This document shows positions 42,519-51,393 of a stretch of 64,000 nucleotides of DNA, in pieces. The stretch spans positions 1 through 64,000 of the forward strand of contig NZ_BMIQ01000013.1 in the NCBI RefSeq assembly GCF_014642635.1, written 5' to 3'. Position numbers and translations under genes: made by a program. Origin of the DNA: Aureimonas endophytica. GTDB lineage: Bacteria; Pseudomonadota; Alphaproteobacteria; Rhizobiales; Rhizobiaceae. Numbering within the stretch: the stretch's first letter is position 1; the number at the start of each line of letters is the position of its first letter. Under the pieces are notes generated by a model that saw only the letters and a program-made list of their open reading frames with translations, did no database searches and was not told where the DNA came from.

Positions 42519-43183
42519 CCGCCCTTCCCGTCCATCGCCGCGTCTGGCGGATGATCCGCCTGAGGCCGCGCCTCGTGATCGCCACCCTTGTCGGGCTCGC
42601 CGTCTGGGGACTGCTGCCGGCCGAGCACCGGCCGAGCACGCGCGGCCTCATCGGATGGAATGCCGGCGCGATGCTCTACCTCGTCACCAGTTGGGTGCAG
42701 ATGCTGCGCGCCGACATCGCCTCGCTGCGCCGGCGCGCGGCGAAGCAGGACGAGGCGGAATGGATCGTCCTTGCCCTGGCGATCGCCGCGACCCTCGTCA
42801 GCCTCGCCGCGATCGGCATCGAGCTGCATGTCTCGGGGCCCGGCGACCAGAAGCCGCCTTTGTCGCATCTCGGCCTCGCCGGCCTGACGATCGCGATCTC
42901 CTGGGCCTTCATCCACACGGTGATCACCCTGCACTATGCCCGGCTGTTCTACGGCACGGGCTCGAAGCCGGTCGGCGGGCTGGAATTTCCGAAGACGGTC
43001 GAGCCCGACTATGCCGACTTCCTGTATTTCTCCTTCACCATCGGCGCGGCGGCGCAGACCTCCGACGTCGCCGTGTCGAGCCGCGCCATGCGCCGCGTCG
43101 TGCTGGTCCAGACCATCCTCGCCTTCCTGTTCAACACGACGATCCTGGCGCTCGCCATCAATATCGGCGCGAGCCTGATCTGA
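42515..43183 (+). CDS. DUF1345 family membrane protein
   Basis: A 222-residue protein with five predicted transmembrane helices and the DUF1345 motifs IHTVITLHYARLFY near residue 130 and DYADFLYFSFTIGAAAQTSDV near 168-188 (partly quoted), which resemble the pore region of small channels. The function is unknown. It is coupled to the reductase gene by ATGA overlap. Confidence 0.9.
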   Translation: MTALPVHRRVWRMIRLRPRLVIATLVGLAVWGLLPAEHRPSTRGLIGWNAGAMLYLVTSWVQMLRADIASLRRRAAKQDEAEWIVLALAIAATLVSLAAIGIELHVSGPGDQKPPLSHLGLAGLTIAISWAFIHTVITLHYARLFYGTGSKPVGGLEFPKTVEPDYADFLYFSFTIGAAAQTSDVAVSSRAMRRVVLVQTILAFLFNTTILALAINIGASLI

Positions 43184-43247
43184 CGCCGGACCAGAACCGG
43201 AACGGGAAGCCCCGATCCAGGTTGTCGGGATAGACAGGCCGGAGACG

Positions 43248-43430
43248 ATGGCGATGGACCGCGACAGGCATCAACCGCAGGAGGACGTCCCGCCCGAGAC
43301 GGTCGAGGACCGCGAAGCGGCACGGGACGGCATGACGCGTCAGGACCTTGAGTCGGAGCGCGAGCCCGCGCCGGGCCGCACGAGCTTCGGCGACGATTCG
43401 GTCACGCCCCGTCTCAATGACGGACGCTGA
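43248..43430 (+). CDS. Small hydrophilic protein, unknown
   Basis: A 60-residue (or 58 from the second ATG) highly charged protein rich in Glu, Asp, Arg and Pro. It has no hydrophobic segment, and a disordered protein is predicted. GGAG lies three bases before the first ATG and nine before the second (43254), which favours the second. No family recognised. Confidence 0.5.
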   Translation: MAMDRDRHQPQEDVPPETVEDREAARDGMTRQDLESEREPAPGRTSFGDDSVTPRLNDGR

Positions 43431-43436
43431 CGACGG

Positions 43437-43676
43437 TCAGGACAGGTGTGCGAGAAAGGCCGGCGGCATGTCGAGCGCGGCGACGAGGGCCATCGCCTCC
43501 ACCGGTGTCGGGGCGAGGCCCGCCTCGATCAGACAGAGCCGGCGCGGCTCCACATGGGCGGCCTCCGCAAGCTCGAAGATCGACCGATCGGAATAGATCC
43601 GAAAAGCCTTGGCCGGCGAGATCCCCGCCTCGATGGCCTCGGCAATGGTCTTCGGGATCGAATGCATATCTCCCAT
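43437..43676 (-). CDS. Small helical protein, possible DNA-binding, unknown
   Basis: A 79-residue, all-alpha protein beginning MGDMHSIPKTIAEAIEAGIS. The segment with FELAEAAHVEPRRLCLIEAG (residues 34-53) has the spacing of a helix-turn-helix of the Xre type, but the domain is truncated at both ends. It is convergent with the 43248 gene, with six bases between stops. Function unknown. Confidence 0.6.
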   Translation of the reverse strand: MGDMHSIPKTIAEAIEAGISPAKAFRIYSDRSIFELAEAAHVEPRRLCLIEAGLAPTPVEAMALVAALDMPPAFLAHLS

Positions 43677-43958
43677 AGCATCGCTCCGTTTCGCTGAAGA
43701 CGTATCCTAGACGAGTTCGAATCGATTGACTTGCAGATTTTAAGCCGAACGCCTCCGGCTGGTTACCGCCATATGGCGATCGTTAGGCGGCAAAATGTCG
43801 CACCCTGCGCGTGCTTGGTCGGGTGTGGCATGTGCGCGCCCGGCCGGATTTTTCCGCAGCTTTTCCGCCTCGCTGCGGGCTCCGACCCGTGGTCCGGCGA
43901 GCGCCCGTGCTTAGATAGGGCGAAGCGGATCATTCGAAGCATGAAAGGAGCGTCGCTC

Positions 43959-44333
43959 ATGCAGGAACTCGTCAGCAGGATCGCGGCGGAGACCGGCCTG
44001 ACGCCGGAACGGGCGCTCGAGGCGGTGGGCCAGATCCTCCTCTACATCAAGACCGAAGGCAGCGATCCGGCGATCGACACGATGATCGAGGAGACGCCCG
44101 GCGCCAACGAGGCGATCGTGCAGGCCGGCACGACCGGCACCCAGGAGGGCGGCGGCCTGTTCGGCGGCGGCGGCATCATGGCGCTCGGCTCGCGCCTGAT
44201 GGCGCTCGGCCTCGATATGGGCGGTATCGGCACGGTGTCGCGAGAACTCGTCGCCTTCGCCCGCCAGCATGCGGGCTCCGACGTCGTCGACCGGGTGATC
44301 GCCACGACGCCCGGCCTGTCGCAATTCGCGTGA
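43959..44333 (+). CDS. Small Gly-rich helical protein, unknown
   Basis: A 124-residue protein with two helical segments (residues 1-45 and 85-124) and a central Gly-rich loop (GGGLFGGGGIMALGSRLMA). The N-terminus ELVSRIAAETGLTPERALEAVGQILLYI resembles the four-helix DUF2267/DUF2780-type folds, but the match is not firm. ATG 43959 has AAAGGAG at ideal spacing and is preferred over the ATG six codons earlier (43941). A 282-bp promoter region precedes it. Function unknown. Confidence 0.75.
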   Translation: MQELVSRIAAETGLTPERALEAVGQILLYIKTEGSDPAIDTMIEETPGANEAIVQAGTTGTQEGGGLFGGGGIMALGSRLMALGLDMGGIGTVSRELVAFARQHAGSDVVDRVIATTPGLSQFA

Positions 44334-44440
44334 GCCGCCGTCCGATCGGTGTTGAAAGCGCCATGATCGGTTCATAGTCTCGGACGGCAAGGACCGAGCG
44401 GAAACGGTGCGCGGGCGACGGATGTCGCCCGGCGCCGGGA

Positions 44441-46141
44441 ATGACAGGGGCGATGACGATCGAGGCGAATACGGCGCGGCAACCTGCCGGCGGGCTGCGC
44501 CCGTTCCGATTTTCCCGGCTCTGGCGCCGGCCTCCGCTTCTCGTCCATGTCACGATCTTCGCGCTGGCGATCATCGTGCCAGCCCTCCTGTTCAGCGCCT
44601 TCCTGATCCTGCGCTTCTCCCAGCAGCAGGCGGACATCGCCGAGGAGCAGGTCGCGGAAGCCGCCGAGATCCTGTCCGACACGATCGATCGCGAACTCTC
44701 CACCATGATCACCATGGCGCGGGTGCTGGCCGCCTCGCCGGCGATCGATTCCGGCGATCTCGCCGATTTCAACGCCCGCACCCGTTCGGCGCTGGCCGCG
44801 ACCTCGCCCTCGGACGCGCTGCTGATCGACCCGGATCTGCGCATCGTCGCCGACACCCGCCGCGACGGCATCGGCGAGCCGGAGGCGAGCGCCGAGACGG
44901 CGATGGCCGAGGCGGTGTTCCAGACGCGCCAGCCGCTGGTCTCGGACGTCTTCCACAGCGATCGCTCGAACGACTTCGTCTTCCATGTCGCGGTGCCGGT
45001 GATCCGCGACGACCGCGTCGTCTATGCCCTCGCCGTGACGCGCAGCGCCAAGGATCTCGGCAGCTTCGTCGCGCGGCGCAACCTGCCGGCCACCTGGTCG
45101 GCCGTCGTCGTCGATCGCCAGCATCATCGCGTCGTCGCAGCGCTCGCCACCGGCGGCAAGCTGCGGGAGAACCGCGATGTCGACTTCACCAATCCCTCCA
45201 TCGACCTGTCGCTCGGCGAGTTGGAGCGCGACGACCTGATCAAGGCCGACTTCACCTCGACTCTTTCCGGCTGGACGACGCTCGTCGCCGTGCCGGATGC
45301 GGTGATCGGCCAGCCGATCACGCGGTCCTGGTGGCTGCTGATCTTCGCCGTGCTTCTGCTTCTCGGCTTTTCCGCCGGCATGGCGGCGCTGTTCGGCCGG
45401 CGGCTGGTGGAGCCGATCGCCGCCCTCGCCCATCAGGCCGACGCGATCGGCAAGGGCCGGCCCGCCCATCCGGTCGGGACCAGCATCGCGGAGATCGGCG
45501 ACGTCTCGCGCGTCCTCGCCCAGGCCTCGCGCGAGCGGCGCGAGGCGGAGGAGCAGAGCCGCTTCCTGATGCGGGAGATGACGCACCGGGCGAAGAACCA
45601 ATATGCCCTGATCGCCGCCATCGCCCGCCGCGCCGCCAAGGAAAGCGCCAATACGACGGAATTCCTCGACACCCTGTCCGAGGCGCTGAACTCGCTCGCC
45701 CGCTCCGCTGATCTCCTCGCCGGGCGCGGCTGGGAGAGCGTGCCGCTCGCCGAGCTCGTCGCCTCGCAGCTGAAGGCCTTCGGCGCCGCCGATGCCGGCC
45801 AGTTCGTGATCGCCGGTCCGCCGCTCCAGCTCAACCCGACGGCCGCCCAGACCATCGGCCTCGCGCTGCACGAGCTCGCCACCAATGCCGCGAAATACGG
45901 CGCCCTCTCCGTGCCGGACGGCCATGTCAGCATCCATTGGTCGGCGGGCGAGCGATTCGAGCTCACCTGGCGCGAGATCGACGGCCCGCCTGTGCAGGCG
46001 CCGAAGCGCTCCGGCTTCGGCACGCTCGTCGTCCAGAAGATGACGGCGCGCGGCCTCGGCGGCAGCGTCGACATGGACTTCGCGCCGAGCGGCGTCGTCT
46101 GGACCCTGCATTGCCCAGTGGACACGGTGACGGCGCGCTGA
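44441..46141 (+). CDS. Sensor histidine kinase, HWE/HisKA_2 type
   Basis: A 566-residue inner-membrane kinase. It has a transmembrane helix at about residues 34-60, a periplasmic sensor domain (about 65-290, dCache-like) and a second helix (about 294-318). A short HAMP-like linker follows, then the phosphoacceptor box MREMTHRAKNQYALIAAIA near 382-400 (His in MTHRAKN), and an ATPase domain with ALHELATNAAKYGALS near 470. The box is typical of HWE/HisKA_2 kinases involved in general stress or light responses in rhizobia. No response regulator gene is adjacent, so it is an orphan here. Confidence 0.92.
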   Translation: MTGAMTIEANTARQPAGGLRPFRFSRLWRRPPLLVHVTIFALAIIVPALLFSAFLILRFSQQQADIAEEQVAEAAEILSDTIDRELSTMITMARVLAASPAIDSGDLADFNARTRSALAATSPSDALLIDPDLRIVADTRRDGIGEPEASAETAMAEAVFQTRQPLVSDVFHSDRSNDFVFHVAVPVIRDDRVVYALAVTRSAKDLGSFVARRNLPATWSAVVVDRQHHRVVAALATGGKLRENRDVDFTNPSIDLSLGELERDDLIKADFTSTLSGWTTLVAVPDAVIGQPITRSWWLLIFAVLLLLGFSAGMAALFGRRLVEPIAALAHQADAIGKGRPAHPVGTSIAEIGDVSRVLAQASRERREAEEQSRFLMREMTHRAKNQYALIAAIARRAAKESANTTEFLDTLSEALNSLARSADLLAGRGWESVPLAELVASQLKAFGAADAGQFVIAGPPLQLNPTAAQTIGLALHELATNAAKYGALSVPDGHVSIHWSAGERFELTWREIDGPPVQAPKRSGFGTLVVQKMTARGLGGSVDMDFAPSGVVWTLHCPVDTVTAR

Positions 46142-46227
46142 GCCGCGCCCGCCGCGCCGCTTGCAGATGACAGGCAAAACGGTGATGCAGCGCGGGCGAG
46201 TCGCTGTCTGCCGCGTGGAGTGCGTCC

Positions 46228-47301
46228 ATGATCGACGTTTATCAACTGGACGGGATGCGCGCCCGCGCGACGCGGCTCCAGGGCACCGCCATTCCGCCGG
46301 ACGCGATCTGGATCGACCTCATCAGCCCGACGCGCGAGGAGGAAGCGGCGGTGGAGCGCTTCTGCGGCCTCGAAGTGCCGACGCGCGAGGAAATGCGCGA
46401 GATCGAGGTGTCGAGCCGGCTCTATTCGGAGGACGGCGGCGACTTCATGACCGCCTCCGTGGTCTACGGTCTCGACAGCGGCATGCCGATGTTCGCCCCG
46501 GTCACCTTCATCCTCGTCGGCGGCCGGCTCGTCACCCTGCGCTATACCGAGCCGAAATCCTTCGCCATCTTTTCCGGCAAGCTCTGCCGCGACCTGTCGG
46601 AGGCCGGACTGCCGAAGGCGATCGCGACGGAGGCGCCGCTGATCGTCGAATCGGAGGAGGCCGAGCCGCCCCGCGCGCCGAACGCGACGCGGGCGAAGGC
46701 GCCGACCGCCGACACGATCCTCATCGGCCTCCTCGAAACGGTCATCGACCGCGTCGCCGACATGATGGAGACGATCGCCGCCGATCTCGACCGGATCGCC
46801 GCCGACATCTTCACCGCCTCGCGCGGCAAGGCGCCGATCGCCACCCACGAGTTCAAGAGCCTCCTCCGCCGCATCGGCGCGGCGGGCGACCTCTCCTCCC
46901 GCACCCGCGAGAGCCTCGCGACGCTCGACCGGATGATGCCCTTCCTCCAGATCGTGCTGATCGGGCGCAAGGCGCCGAAGGAGGCGCGGGCCCGTACCAA
47001 GGCCATGGTGCGCGACCTCCACTCGCTGAACGACTTCGTCGCCTTCCTGTCGAACAAGACGACCTTTCTCCTCGACACGACGGTCGGCATGATCTCGATC
47101 GAGCAGAACGCCATCATCAAGATCTTCTCGGTGGCGGCGGTCGGCTTCATGCCGCCGACGCTCGTCGCCTCGATCTACGGCATGAATTTCGAGCATATGC
47201 CGGAGCTGAAATGGGCGCTCGGCTATCCGATGGCGCTCGGCGTGATGCTGCTTTCGGCGGTGCTGCCGCTGATCTTCTTCCGCTACAAGCGCTGGCTCTG
47301 A
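46228..47301 (+). CDS. corA: CorA-family magnesium transporter
   Basis: Inner-membrane divalent-cation channel. The 357-residue product has a large cytoplasmic domain, a long stalk helix (about residues 230-300) and two C-terminal transmembrane helices. The signature YGMNFEHMPELKWALGYP near residue 315 contains GMN and the MPEL loop. An internal linker near 145-165 is Ala/Glu-rich. ZntB-like zinc transporters share the fold; GMN with MPEL fits CorA. Confidence 0.94.
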   Translation: MIDVYQLDGMRARATRLQGTAIPPDAIWIDLISPTREEEAAVERFCGLEVPTREEMREIEVSSRLYSEDGGDFMTASVVYGLDSGMPMFAPVTFILVGGRLVTLRYTEPKSFAIFSGKLCRDLSEAGLPKAIATEAPLIVESEEAEPPRAPNATRAKAPTADTILIGLLETVIDRVADMMETIAADLDRIAADIFTASRGKAPIATHEFKSLLRRIGAAGDLSSRTRESLATLDRMMPFLQIVLIGRKAPKEARARTKAMVRDLHSLNDFVAFLSNKTTFLLDTTVGMISIEQNAIIKIFSVAAVGFMPPTLVASIYGMNFEHMPELKWALGYPMALGVMLLSAVLPLIFFRYKRWL

Positions 47302-47309
47302 CGGGACGG

Positions 47310-48311
47310 TCAGAGCGCCATGGCACGGACCTCGCCGGTCTCGGTCTTCTTCCAGTTGCGCAAGCCGGCGCGGGACTGCTCGGCATAGATGGCGGCGAGC
47401 GCCGGGTCGTGGGGCTCGAAGAGGCGTGCGAGCAGCGAGGCCGTCAGCGCTTCCGCCGCCCGCGTCGCCCCGTCCTCGATCTTGAGGGCGAAGCCGAGGC
47501 CGAGTTCGGGCACGGCGCCGCAGAACACCCCTTCCGCCCCCGTCTTGGCGAAGACGCGGCCGGGCGCCGCCTCCATCAGCAGGGTGCAGGCGCGACGCGT
47601 GCCGGCCATGTACCAGGGCTCGGCCATGCAGGCCTCGATCAGCCGCCGGCCGGCGGCGAGCCGCTCCGGCGCCGCGCCTTCGTCCGCGACGATCCGCGCG
47701 AAGGCCTGGGCGAAACCGCGCAGCGGGGCGGCATAGGTCGGGATGGAGCAGCCGTCGATGCCGGCCTCCTCCGGATCGAGCGCCGTGCCGGTCAGGTCCG
47801 CCAGAGCGGCGCGCACCCGCTCCTGCACCGGATGGCGGGCGCCGACATAGCCGCGCGTCGCCTCGCCGAGATGCACCGCCGTGCAGAGAAAGCCGGAATG
47901 CTTGCCGGAGCAATTGTTGTGGAGCTGGTTCGGCTCGCGCCCCTCCCCGGCGATCCGCCGGGCGACGGCGCCGGCGAAGGGCCAGTGACAGCCGCATTCG
48001 AGATCGCCCTCGCCGAGACCCGCTTTGGCGAGGATGTCCGAGGCGAGCGCGACATGGCCCTCCTCGCCCGAATGCGAAGCGCAGATCAGCGACAATTCGC
48101 GCGCACCGAGCCCGAAGCGGTCGGCCGCACCGCTCTCGATCAGCGGCAGCGCCTGCAGCACCTTCACCGCCGAGCGCGGGAAGACCGGCGCCTCGATGTC
48201 GCCGGCGGCATGCACCGCCCGCCCCTTGGCATCGACCACCGCGAAGGCGCCGCGATGCCGGCTCTCCACCCGTCCGCCCCGCGTCACCTCGACGACAATC
48301 GGATTTTCCAT
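47310..48311 (-). CDS. L-asparaginase II (Rhizobium etli type)
   Basis: Cytoplasmic asparaginase of the PF06089 type, unrelated to the E. coli enzymes. The 333-residue product has FPRSAVKVLQALPLIESG near residue 43, with the catalytic Ser-Lys pair, LICASHSGEEGH near 78, and NNCSGKHSGFLC near 132 with the metal-site Cys. All are intact. The ATG at 48311 is favoured over a longer in-frame start that reads into the divergent DUF3750 promoter. It is convergent with corA, with eight bases between stops. Confidence 0.92.
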   Translation of the reverse strand: MENPIVVEVTRGGRVESRHRGAFAVVDAKGRAVHAAGDIEAPVFPRSAVKVLQALPLIESGAADRFGLGARELSLICASHSGEEGHVALASDILAKAGLGEGDLECGCHWPFAGAVARRIAGEGREPNQLHNNCSGKHSGFLCTAVHLGEATRGYVGARHPVQERVRAALADLTGTALDPEEAGIDGCSIPTYAAPLRGFAQAFARIVADEGAAPERLAAGRRLIEACMAEPWYMAGTRRACTLLMEAAPGRVFAKTGAEGVFCGAVPELGLGFALKIEDGATRAAEALTASLLARLFEPHDPALAAIYAEQSRAGLRNWKKTETGEVRAMAL

Positions 48312-48373
48312 CGCGGCCTTCCCTTTCCGAAGCGGCGATCCGCCGCCTTTCGCGGCCAGGTCCTTACCACCAT

Positions 48374-49177
48374 ATGACTGCAACGCCACGGAACCCCGAT
48401 CGCATGGCGCCTCCCGTCATCCCGTCTCTGCGAATGCCGCGCGTCTTGAAACTCGCCCTCCTGCTTCTCGGTCTCGTCTATCTGCTGCCGGCGGCGCTCG
48501 CCGTCGCGCTCTGGACCGCCGGCAACCATCCGGCGAGCTGGCGCGACGCCGACTGGACGAGCGCCCGGCTCCTGCCCGCACCGCAGGCGGATCGCGAGGC
48601 GGCGCTCTATGTCTTCGCCGCGCGCACCGGCGGCCTCAAGGGGGCGCTGTCCGAACATTCCTGGATCGTCGTGAAGGAGAAGGGCGGCGCGGCCTATGAG
48701 CGCTGGGACAAGGTCGGCTGGGGCATGCCGATCCGCCGCAACGCCTATCCGCCGGACGGCCGCTGGTATTCCAACCCGCCCCGCCTCGTGCTCGAACGCC
48801 ACGGCCCGGCGGCCGAGGCGGTCCTTCCGGCGGTGCGCGAGGCACTCGCCTCCTATCCCTATGCGATGGCCGGCGGCTATCACATCTTTCCGGGGCCGAA
48901 CTCCAACACCTTCGTCGAATACGTGCTGCGTCATGTGCCGGGGCTGCGCACCGCCCTGCCGCCCGTCGCGGTCGGCCGCGACTATCCGTCCGACGGGCGC
49001 CTCGCGGTCTTCGACCGCGACCGGGGGGACCTCCGCCTGTCGCTCTTCGGCTTTGCCGGCCTGTCGCTCGGCCGCACGGCGGGCGTCGAGATCAATCTCC
49101 TCGGCCTCGTCGCCGGTCTCGATCCCTGGCGGCTGGCGGTGAAGGTGCCGGCCTTCGGCACCTTCGGCCTGCGCTGA
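48374..49177 (+). CDS. DUF3750 domain protein
   Basis: A 267-residue protein with a single N-terminal membrane helix (about residues 24-46) and a periplasmic domain containing HSWIVVKEKGGAAYERWDKVGWG near 92-114 (partly quoted) and FPGPNSNTFVEYVLRHVPGL near 177. The GPNSNTF motif with Asn/Ser resembles a papain-like or NlpC-like site, but catalysis is unproved. ATGs at 48374, 48404 and 48434 are all possible starts. It is divergent from the asparaginase gene. Confidence 0.87.
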   Translation: MTATPRNPDRMAPPVIPSLRMPRVLKLALLLLGLVYLLPAALAVALWTAGNHPASWRDADWTSARLLPAPQADREAALYVFAARTGGLKGALSEHSWIVVKEKGGAAYERWDKVGWGMPIRRNAYPPDGRWYSNPPRLVLERHGPAAEAVLPAVREALASYPYAMAGGYHIFPGPNSNTFVEYVLRHVPGLRTALPPVAVGRDYPSDGRLAVFDRDRGDLRLSLFGFAGLSLGRTAGVEINLLGLVAGLDPWRLAVKVPAFGTFGLR

Positions 49178-49278
49178 CCGAAGCGACGCTCGCCCGAGTT
49201 TCCCAGGCGGCGATTTCCTGCTAGCCGAGAGCGAGACGAAAGGCGGGACAGGCCGCCGGACGGAGGGGGTTCATCACG

Positions 49279-50229
49279 ATGTTTCTGTCCTGCGGCGACT
49301 CGCTGTTCGACGTCTTCGCCGATCTCGACGCGGATGTGTCGCGCATCAATCTTTCGGCGCGGATCGGCGGCTCGGCGCTCAACGCCGCGCTCGGCCTCGC
49401 CCGGCTCGGCCACGGCTCGGCCTTCTTCTCGAAGATCTCGGGCGATCTCTACGGCCGGCGCCTGCGCGCCTTCATGGAGCAGGAGAAGATCGACCAGCGC
49501 TTCCTGATCCATACCGAGCGCAACACGACGCTCGCCATGGTGTCGCTCTCGGCGGCGGGCGTGCCGGAATATTCCTTCTACACCGAAGGCACGGCCGACC
49601 GCTCCATCGCGCCGGAAGAGGTGCCGGCGGCGCTGCCGGACGAGGTCGCCGCGATCCATATCGGCGGCTCCTATACGACGGTGAGCGAGCCGACCGCCTC
49701 CGCCCTGGTGCGGCTGGTGAAGCAGGAGAAGGACCGGCGCTTCATCTCCTACGATCCGAATATCCGCGCCTCGGTCGTGCCCGATCTCGACATCTGGCGG
49801 GCAAAGGTGGCCGAACTCGTGCCGATGACCGCGCTGGTGAAGGCGAGCGACGAGGACCTGTCGCAGCTCTATCCGGGGCGCTCCATCGAAGCCGTCCTCG
49901 GCGACTGGGTCGCGGCCGGCGCCAGCCTCGCCGTCTGCACGCGCGGCGAGAAGGGCGCGGTGGCGCTGGCGAAGTCGGGCATCGGCGCCTCCCTCCCCGG
50001 CATTTCGGTCCATGTGGTCGATACGGTCGGGGCCGGCGACACGTTCTTCGCGATGATGCTCGCCAAGCTCTTCGAGGACGGGCATCTCTCCCGTCAGGCA
50101 TTGGAGAGCTTCGGCGAGAACGAATTGAAGGCGCTCATCGGCGCGGCGATCCGGGCCGCCGCCGTCACCTGCTCGCGGCGCGGCGCCGACCTGCCGAACC
50201 GCGCCGATCTCGGCCTGCCGCCGCTCTGA
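49279..50229 (+). CDS. PfkB family carbohydrate kinase (probable fructokinase)
   Basis: A 316-residue ribokinase-type sugar kinase. It has the N-terminal signature RIGGSALNAALGLARLG near residue 30, the ISYDPNIRASVV segment near 155, and the C-terminal signature VVDTVGAGDTFFAMMLAKL near 245 with the catalytic Asp in GAGD. The closest recognised pattern is fructokinase. GGAGGGGG precedes the ATG. It may feed the class I aldolase encoded nearby, which is inference. Confidence 0.9.
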   Translation: MFLSCGDSLFDVFADLDADVSRINLSARIGGSALNAALGLARLGHGSAFFSKISGDLYGRRLRAFMEQEKIDQRFLIHTERNTTLAMVSLSAAGVPEYSFYTEGTADRSIAPEEVPAALPDEVAAIHIGGSYTTVSEPTASALVRLVKQEKDRRFISYDPNIRASVVPDLDIWRAKVAELVPMTALVKASDEDLSQLYPGRSIEAVLGDWVAAGASLAVCTRGEKGAVALAKSGIGASLPGISVHVVDTVGAGDTFFAMMLAKLFEDGHLSRQALESFGENELKALIGAAIRAAAVTCSRRGADLPNRADLGLPPL

Positions 50230-50251
50230 TCGCCCTTTTCATAAGATGCGA

Positions 50252-50286
50252 AAAGGCCCGCCGGACGGCATGTCCGGCGGGCCTTT
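50252..50286. terminator. Strong bidirectional terminator between pfkB gene and omp gene
   Basis: A perfect 15-bp stem (50252-50266 with 50272-50286) has a GGCAT loop. It starts with AAA and ends with TTT, so both strands have a short A/T tract. It sits between two convergent genes. Confidence 0.9.
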
Positions 50287-50303
50287 CTCATGACTGACAG
50301 CGA

Positions 50304-51101
50304 TCAGTTGAAGCGGTAGGAGGCCTTCGCCATCACCGTGTGGAAGTCGAGATCCGTCTTGGTCTTGGCCGAGAAGGACGAGGCGTCGCCGGCGGCGACC
50401 GGGCTCGTCGCGGCGAAGTTGGTCTGCGACTGCGCCTTGCCGAGATCGGTATAGAGATATTCGAGGCCGAGCGAGACGTTCTGCGTGGCGAGGACGTCGA
50501 CGCCGCCGCCGACCGCATAGCCGAACTGATCCTTGTCGGAATTCGCCGTGGCGGAATAGGTCGTGCCGTTGGCCGAGGTGAACGTGCCGTTACCGGACAC
50601 GCCGTCATTCACCTTGCCATAGGCCAGACCGCCCGTGCCGTAGACGGCGACGCGATCGACCGCGACGCCGGCCTTGCCGCGAACGGTGCCGAAATACTTC
50701 AGATCGGCCTTGCTCTCGTAGGACGCGTCGTTGACCGTGCCGTTCTCGAGAACGACGCCGTTCTTCTTGTCCTTGTCGATATAGTTGAAGTCCGCGACGC
50801 CGCCGACGATGAAGTTGTTGATCTGGTGGTCGTAGCCGACATGGGCGCCGCCGGTGAAGCCGGCATCCGAACCCTTGCGATAGGTCGCGGTGTCGTTCGG
50901 GAAGCCATCGACGCCGGCCGCGCCCTTCGAGCCGCCGAAGGCGCCGCCCGCCTGACCGCCGACATAGACGCCGGTCCAGTTCGCGGCCGGGGCCATCTCG
51001 ACCGGCGCCGGGGCCGGCGGCTCGTCATAGGTGATGTCGGCGGCGAGAGCGGGGGTCGCGAACACGGCCGCGAAAGCCAGGAGAAGAGCGATGCGTTTCA
51101 T
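50304..51101 (-). CDS. Omp25/Omp31-like outer membrane beta-barrel protein 1
   Basis: A 265-residue outer-membrane protein with a signal peptide (MKRIALLLAFAAVFATPALA, cleavage near residue 21) and a Pro-rich linker EPPAPAPVEMAP. An eight-stranded barrel begins NWTGVYVGGQAGGAFGG and ends in ...TVMAKASYRFN, with the C-terminal Phe-Asn used for outer-membrane insertion. The family includes rhizobial RopB and Brucella Omp25/31. GGAG lies about 11 bases before the ATG. The paralog at 51394-52188 is on the same strand. Confidence 0.92.
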   Translation of the reverse strand: MKRIALLLAFAAVFATPALAADITYDEPPAPAPVEMAPAANWTGVYVGGQAGGAFGGSKGAAGVDGFPNDTATYRKGSDAGFTGGAHVGYDHQINNFIVGGVADFNYIDKDKKNGVVLENGTVNDASYESKADLKYFGTVRGKAGVAVDRVAVYGTGGLAYGKVNDGVSGNGTFTSANGTTYSATANSDKDQFGYAVGGGVDVLATQNVSLGLEYLYTDLGKAQSQTNFAATSPVAAGDASSFSAKTKTDLDFHTVMAKASYRFN

Positions 51102-51315
51102 GGGAGGTACTCCGTATTGATACAGGCACGACCGCCCGCGCCCGCGGGCCGGCATCGCTCCTGCCGACACAATGGCGCCGCCTCGCGGCCGCGCCGGTTG
51201 CTTTCCGTCCCGGGGCCCGCTTTCGGCGAAGCACCCGAATGCAGCTTCGCCTTGCCTGAGCCTTGCGAACCGCCTTGGTGAATTGTTTCTAAGCTCCAAT
51301 CCTTGCCATTGAATT

Positions 51316-51353
51316 AAAATGCCTGCCGGAGGAGAACCCCGGCGGGCATTTTG
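51316..51353 (-). terminator. Terminator after outer membrane protein 2
   Basis: A 14-bp stem with one mismatch (AAAATGCCTGCCGG with CCGGCGGGCATTTT) lies 40 bp past the stop of the 51394 gene. On the minus strand the stem ends in TTTTAATTC. It separates the two omp genes into different transcripts. Confidence 0.85.
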
Positions 51354-51372
51354 TTATCCCAGTTTCGTGAGA

Positions 51373-51392
51373 AAGGTTAAGGCGTTAACCTT
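51373..51392. other. Perfect AAGGTTAA palindrome next to omp2 stop
   Basis: AAGGTTAA, four bases (GGCG), TTAACCTT forms a perfect 8-bp hairpin just two bases after the stop of the 51394 gene, before the stronger terminator. It may add 3'-end stability to the mRNA. Confidence 0.5.
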
Positions 51393-51393
51393 A

